From Bdellovibrio sp. KM01 (GTDB lineage Bacteria; Bdellovibrionota; Bdellovibrionia; Bdellovibrionales; Bdellovibrionaceae): a DNA stretch of 64,000 nt. The translations under genes were made by a program, and so were the position numbers. The DNA is taken from positions 2,542,001-2,606,000 of the forward strand of contig NZ_CP058348.1 of assembly GCF_013752535.1 (NCBI RefSeq), given 5' to 3'. How positions within the stretch are numbered: the first letter of the stretch is position 1; every line of letters begins with the position of its first letter. Below the pieces are notes generated by a model. That model was not told the DNA's origin, ran no database searches, and worked only from the letters and a program-made list of their open reading frames with translations. This document shows, piece by piece, positions 60,852-64,000 of the stretch.

Positions 60852-60872
60852 GGAGAAAGTGTGTCCGTACCT
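60852..60872. repeat. Partial copy of the 25-base REP-like motif
   Basis: GGAGAAAGTGTGTCCGTACC and one further T match the inverted arm at 55401-55425 over 21 bases. The copy touches the stop codon (60871-60873) of the minus-strand aminopeptidase gene, so the repeat lies exactly at a gene end. Confidence 0.85.
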
Positions 60873-62409
60873 AAACGCGGGATTGCAGGAATTCGATCAG
60901 GCATTGCACCGGTTGCCCCGAGCCCCCGCTGCTGCCGATGGCGCCGTTTGCGCGATCGGCCCAAGCGTATACATCCAAGTGAGCCCATTTTTTGCCGCCG
61001 ACGAATTTTTGCAGGAAGAGCGCTGCTGTGATCGCTCCGCCGAAACCGCCACCGGAGTTTTTGCAATCCGCAAACGGTGACGATAGATCGCCCCAGTATT
61101 TATCGAACAATGGCATGCGCCAGTTCAAATCACCTGCGCGTTGGCCGGCTTTAGTCAGCTCGTTTGCCAAATCGTCATCGTTTGCAAATAGACCAGCGAT
61201 CTCTGCACCCAAACCGACTTTGATAGCACCCGTTAGAGTTGCCACATCGATCACAAATTCAGGATCATCGGAACCTTTTTGTTTGCAAGCCACGTCTAAA
61301 ACGTCTGCCAAAACCAAACGGCCTTCAGCATCAGTATTGTCAATTTCAACTTTCATCCCGTTACGAGCGGTGACGATATCACCAGGACGGAAGGCATTTG
61401 CATCCACTGCATTTTCAGCCAAAGCCAGATAGAAATCCAAAGGACCTGGGTATTGAGATTCAGAAGCCCACAAAGCCAAAGCGATCACACTTGCCGCTCC
61501 ACCCATGTCTTTTTTCATCAAGCGCATCGCCGATGACGGCTTGATATCCAAACCACCTGTATCGAAAGTGATTCCCTTGCCAACAAAAGCCACAGGTTTC
61601 AAACCGGATTTCTTTGTTGGACGGTATTTCATATGCACCATGCGCGGACCATGGGTCGCACCCATACCCACCGATAAATGCAAACCCATTTTTTCAGAAG
61701 CAAGTTTCTTGTCGTCCCAAACGGTCACTTTCAAGTTTTTACCGAAAGGCAGTTTTTTTGTCGCCATTTCAGCGAATGTTTTCGGATTCAAATCGTTCGG
61801 GGGCATGTTCACCAAGTGGCGAGCCAACGTCACCGCACGGGCGCGAACCGAGGCTTCTTTAATCAGGGCTTTATCGAAATCTTCAGAAGATTTGATCAAA
61901 GACACTTTTGGCATATCCGCCAAGTGTTTGCCGTCAACGAATTGGCGATAATTGTAAGGAGCCATATCCAAACCAACCAAGGCACCCAACTCTTGAGCTT
62001 TTTCAGTTCCAAAGAACTCAATACGCAACGCCTTTAATTGGTGAGATTTAAAATGAGGCACCAAGGAACCGAATTGATCACGGGCCCAAGTATAAGTCGC
62101 CTCATCCAAAAGACCATCGTGACCAACCGAGTTTTTGCCCTTAGGACGCACGATCCAAACCGGTCCTTGCAGCCCTACGAAATGGTTAAGCTCTTTGTCA
62201 TTCTTTTTGATGGATTCCATTTGCCAGGCCAGCGCATGTTCTTCCACTAAACCTTGAAGCTTATTAGAGTCATCGGCAGCCAAGAAATAGACGAAGCCCG
62301 TCATTTCATTTTTGGCTTTAAGTTCCTTGCCAATATCAAATGTTTCAATCCACGAACGGATTTGCAGCTTTGCGGATGCTTTTGACGCCGCTACCTTCTT
62401 TTTTGCCAC
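60871..62409 (-). CDS. Leucyl aminopeptidase family protein (M17)
   Basis: 512 residues with no signal peptide. The M17 catalytic domain is intact: 'GKGITFDTGGLDIKPSSAMR' (metal-binding Asp and catalytic Lys region), 'MKKDMGGAASVIALAL', and the signature 'NTDAEGRLVLADVL'. The N-terminal domain (about 1-170) is divergent. It removes N-terminal amino acids in the cytosol and complements pepN. The tail of the gene meets a REP-like motif. Confidence 0.92.
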   Translation of the reverse strand: MAKKKVAASKASAKLQIRSWIETFDIGKELKAKNEMTGFVYFLAADDSNKLQGLVEEHALAWQMESIKKNDKELNHFVGLQGPVWIVRPKGKNSVGHDGLLDEATYTWARDQFGSLVPHFKSHQLKALRIEFFGTEKAQELGALVGLDMAPYNYRQFVDGKHLADMPKVSLIKSSEDFDKALIKEASVRARAVTLARHLVNMPPNDLNPKTFAEMATKKLPFGKNLKVTVWDDKKLASEKMGLHLSVGMGATHGPRMVHMKYRPTKKSGLKPVAFVGKGITFDTGGLDIKPSSAMRLMKKDMGGAASVIALALWASESQYPGPLDFYLALAENAVDANAFRPGDIVTARNGMKVEIDNTDAEGRLVLADVLDVACKQKGSDDPEFVIDVATLTGAIKVGLGAEIAGLFANDDDLANELTKAGQRAGDLNWRMPLFDKYWGDLSSPFADCKNSGGGFGGAITAALFLQKFVGGKKWAHLDVYAWADRANGAIGSSGGSGQPVQCLIEFLQSRV

Positions 62410-62463
62410 GGTTGCCTCACTTTTTCTTTGTGATTAAGACAGAAAAATCCATAAAATAGTAAT

Positions 62464-63495
62464 ATGACGTGGACCGAGACCACAAACCTTAAATTTTGCT
62501 TACTCAATGCAGAGAATCTGTTTCTGCTTTTTGACGAGCCGCCAACTGCTGAGGTCCTCAAGTACAATGAGCGTCAATGGCAAGGTCAGTCCATTTCCAT
62601 TTATGAGAACAAGTCCTTAAAGAAGTGCGAGGACATCGCAAAAAGCCTGATCGAGATCAACGCCGATATCATTATGCTGTGCGAAGTTGGCGGTTTTGAA
62701 TCCCTTAAAAACTTCAACCATCTCTTTATGAACGACGCCTACTCGCCATGTTTGATTGAGGGAAACTCCGATCGCAATATCGATGTGGGCTTTTTGATCC
62801 GCAAAGGGCTGCCTTTCTATTTTGATCTTTTGTCGAACAAGGCGCGCCTGATCAATTACCTTTACCCCCACGAACGCCAAAGCTTGAACAGCGGTTATCA
62901 GGTCAAAGGCGGCAAAGTGACGACCAGTCATAAATTCTCCCGGGACGTGGTGGAATTACGCCTATTTAAACAAGACAAAGACAAACCTTTTATGATCTTG
63001 CTTTTAACTCATTTAAAATCGCGTTTGGATCCGGAACGCATAGATCCCAATGGCTTTGAACGTCGTCAGGCAGAGCTTCGCACGCTTTTGGAAATCTATC
63101 GCGAGCTCGAAGAAAAGCATCCGCAAACCCCCATTATGGTGGCGGGTGATTTCAATGGAAATGCCGGTATCTTAAATACCGACGAGGAATTTAAGGACAT
63201 TTATACCTCCACGGGACTTAAAGATGTTTTTGAAGTTGCGAACTTAAGCGCTGAACAGCGCGCGACTTTTTATCAGGTTAAAAGCAGTGCTCGTACCGAG
63301 GGGCGCCAAATCGACTTTGCGTTTTTGTCACCACTGATGCAGACATTATTAAAGCCGAACTCCGCCAAAGCATTTCGTTACCGAGACGAGTTCGGTAGCG
63401 AACGCGGAATTCCACAAAATATGGAAGCCAAAATGCGCATCCCATCAGATCATTATCCCATCGTGTTCGAAATCGAGAATATCGTTTTGCGCTAA
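62464..63495 (+). CDS. Endonuclease/exonuclease/phosphatase (EEP) family protein
   Basis: 343 residues with the EEP motifs in order: 'FCLLNAENLFLLFDEP' (metal Asn/Glu), 'ADIIMLCEVGG' (catalytic Glu), 'LLLTHLKSRLDP' (His), 'VAGDFNGNAG' (Asp/Asn) and 'PSDHYPIVFEI' (terminal Asp-His). No signal peptide is present. The substrate could be nucleic acid or a phosphoester; nothing nearby decides. It is divergent from the aminopeptidase gene. Confidence 0.9.
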   Translation: MTWTETTNLKFCLLNAENLFLLFDEPPTAEVLKYNERQWQGQSISIYENKSLKKCEDIAKSLIEINADIIMLCEVGGFESLKNFNHLFMNDAYSPCLIEGNSDRNIDVGFLIRKGLPFYFDLLSNKARLINYLYPHERQSLNSGYQVKGGKVTTSHKFSRDVVELRLFKQDKDKPFMILLLTHLKSRLDPERIDPNGFERRQAELRTLLEIYRELEEKHPQTPIMVAGDFNGNAGILNTDEEFKDIYTSTGLKDVFEVANLSAEQRATFYQVKSSARTEGRQIDFAFLSPLMQTLLKPNSAKAFRYRDEFGSERGIPQNMEAKMRIPSDHYPIVFEIENIVLR

Positions 63496-63550
63496 TTGCT
63501 CACTCACAGTTTTCGTTGCCCCTAATCCCGGAATTCGCTATTCTTGAATT

Positions 63551-63940
63551 ATGGGTATGCAGAAAACAGTTGTTCCAGATTTCAAAATTTCAGCCAAAGT
63601 CGTTTACGTCCCTTCCGAGTCAAATACGGAAAAGGGCTATCACTTCTTTGCCTATAAAATTGCGATCACGAACCAAGGTTCTGCCCCTGCTCAATTGATG
63701 AGCCGTCACTGGGTCATCACTGACGCTTTGGGTAAAAAAGAAGAAGTTCGCGGTCCCGGGGTTATTGGCATGCAGCCGAAAATCCAACCCGGTCAAACAT
63801 TTGAATATGACAGCGCGTGCCCTTTGAATACGACAACGGGAAGCATGCAAGGTCGCTATCACTTTGTTACCGAAGACGGCCAAAGCTTCACCGTGGACAT
63901 CCCAGAATTTTATCTGGTAGCGCCTACGTCTTTGCACTAG
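63551..63940 (+). CDS. apaG: ApaG
   Basis: 129 residues, the usual ApaG length. The all-beta fold is recognisable from 'YHFFAYKIAITNQGSAPAQL', 'SRHWVITDALGKKEEVRGPG', 'VIGMQPKIQPGQTFEYDSAC' and 'GSMQGRYHFV'. It has been linked to Co2+/Mg2+ homeostasis in enterobacteria; its molecular role is unclear. A second in-frame ATG (63557) is possible. From 63941 to the window end nothing was identified. Confidence 0.92.
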   Translation: MGMQKTVVPDFKISAKVVYVPSESNTEKGYHFFAYKIAITNQGSAPAQLMSRHWVITDALGKKEEVRGPGVIGMQPKIQPGQTFEYDSACPLNTTTGSMQGRYHFVTEDGQSFTVDIPEFYLVAPTSLH

Positions 63941-64000
63941 TTCGTTTTTATTGGCGCATTTCTTCCGGCGCTATTCTTTCACAAATTTTGTCGCTGAGAT

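Overview
The window reads as chromosomal DNA of a predatory or predatory-related Gram-negative bacterium, most like Bdellovibrio (Bdellovibrionota). This is inferred from style rather than a database hit: moderate GC, very dense coding, many exported proteins and lipoproteins of unknown function, PilZ-domain proteins, stator genes outside a classical flagellar cluster, twin-arginine (Tat) lipoproteins, and a standard aerobic housekeeping set (citrate synthase, aminopeptidase N, GTP cyclohydrolase I, MgtE, ApaG). No rRNA, tRNA, CRISPR array or prophage was seen.

Layout. 1-6893: a truncated Ig-like lipoprotein, a barrel-like protein translationally coupled to a von Willebrand A protein, a membrane SpoIIE-type phosphatase and a FecR-like membrane protein. 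7064-11652: a tight operon encoding a PEGA/TPR lipoprotein, a one-chain FliF/FliG-like protein, an outer-membrane-type protein, MotA and MotB, closed by a strong terminator. This looks like a self-contained rotor-stator envelope machine and is the best candidate for an undescribed system. 11693-15645: small secreted proteins, an exported intradiol dioxygenase-like lipoprotein, citrate synthase, and a small ORF between two long inverted repeats. 15697-22914: lipoprotein, zinc-protease-like protein, chemoreceptor, hydrolase, FUSC transporter and VOC protein, mostly on the minus strand.

22941-32103: aminopeptidase N, two exported kinase-fold proteins, FolE, a PilZ membrane protein divergent from a haem-motif outer-membrane protein, and YceI. 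32125-36964: a four-gene minus-strand operon of haem-motif proteins, a Tat-exported DUF1501 protein and lipoproteins. 37098-41516: barrel protein, a RAYT transposase with REP-like motifs, and two coupled exported unknowns. 41513-48790: Tat-exported amine oxidase, 2OG-Fe(II) oxygenase, a split ABCC-like ABC exporter and MgtE. 48875-54955: lipoprotein, SDR, a membrane-anchored subtilisin fused to PilZ, DUF502 and a conserved unknown. 54956-55816: a repeat-rich gap with two small genes and a sigma-54-like promoter. 55817-63940: an exported amidoligase-like protein, a MarR/BioY pair, a small secreted protein, M17 aminopeptidase, EEP-family protein and ApaG.

Themes. Three themes recur. The first is cyclic-di-GMP input at the envelope (two PilZ proteins, one fused to a protease). 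The second is envelope machines and remodelling enzymes (stator/rotor operon, proteases, exported amidoligase and kinase-fold proteins). The third is short palindromic repeats of at least two REP-like families, one lying next to a RAYT gene. Several starts were moved downstream of the longest ORF where a Shine-Dalgarno sequence and signal peptide agreed.
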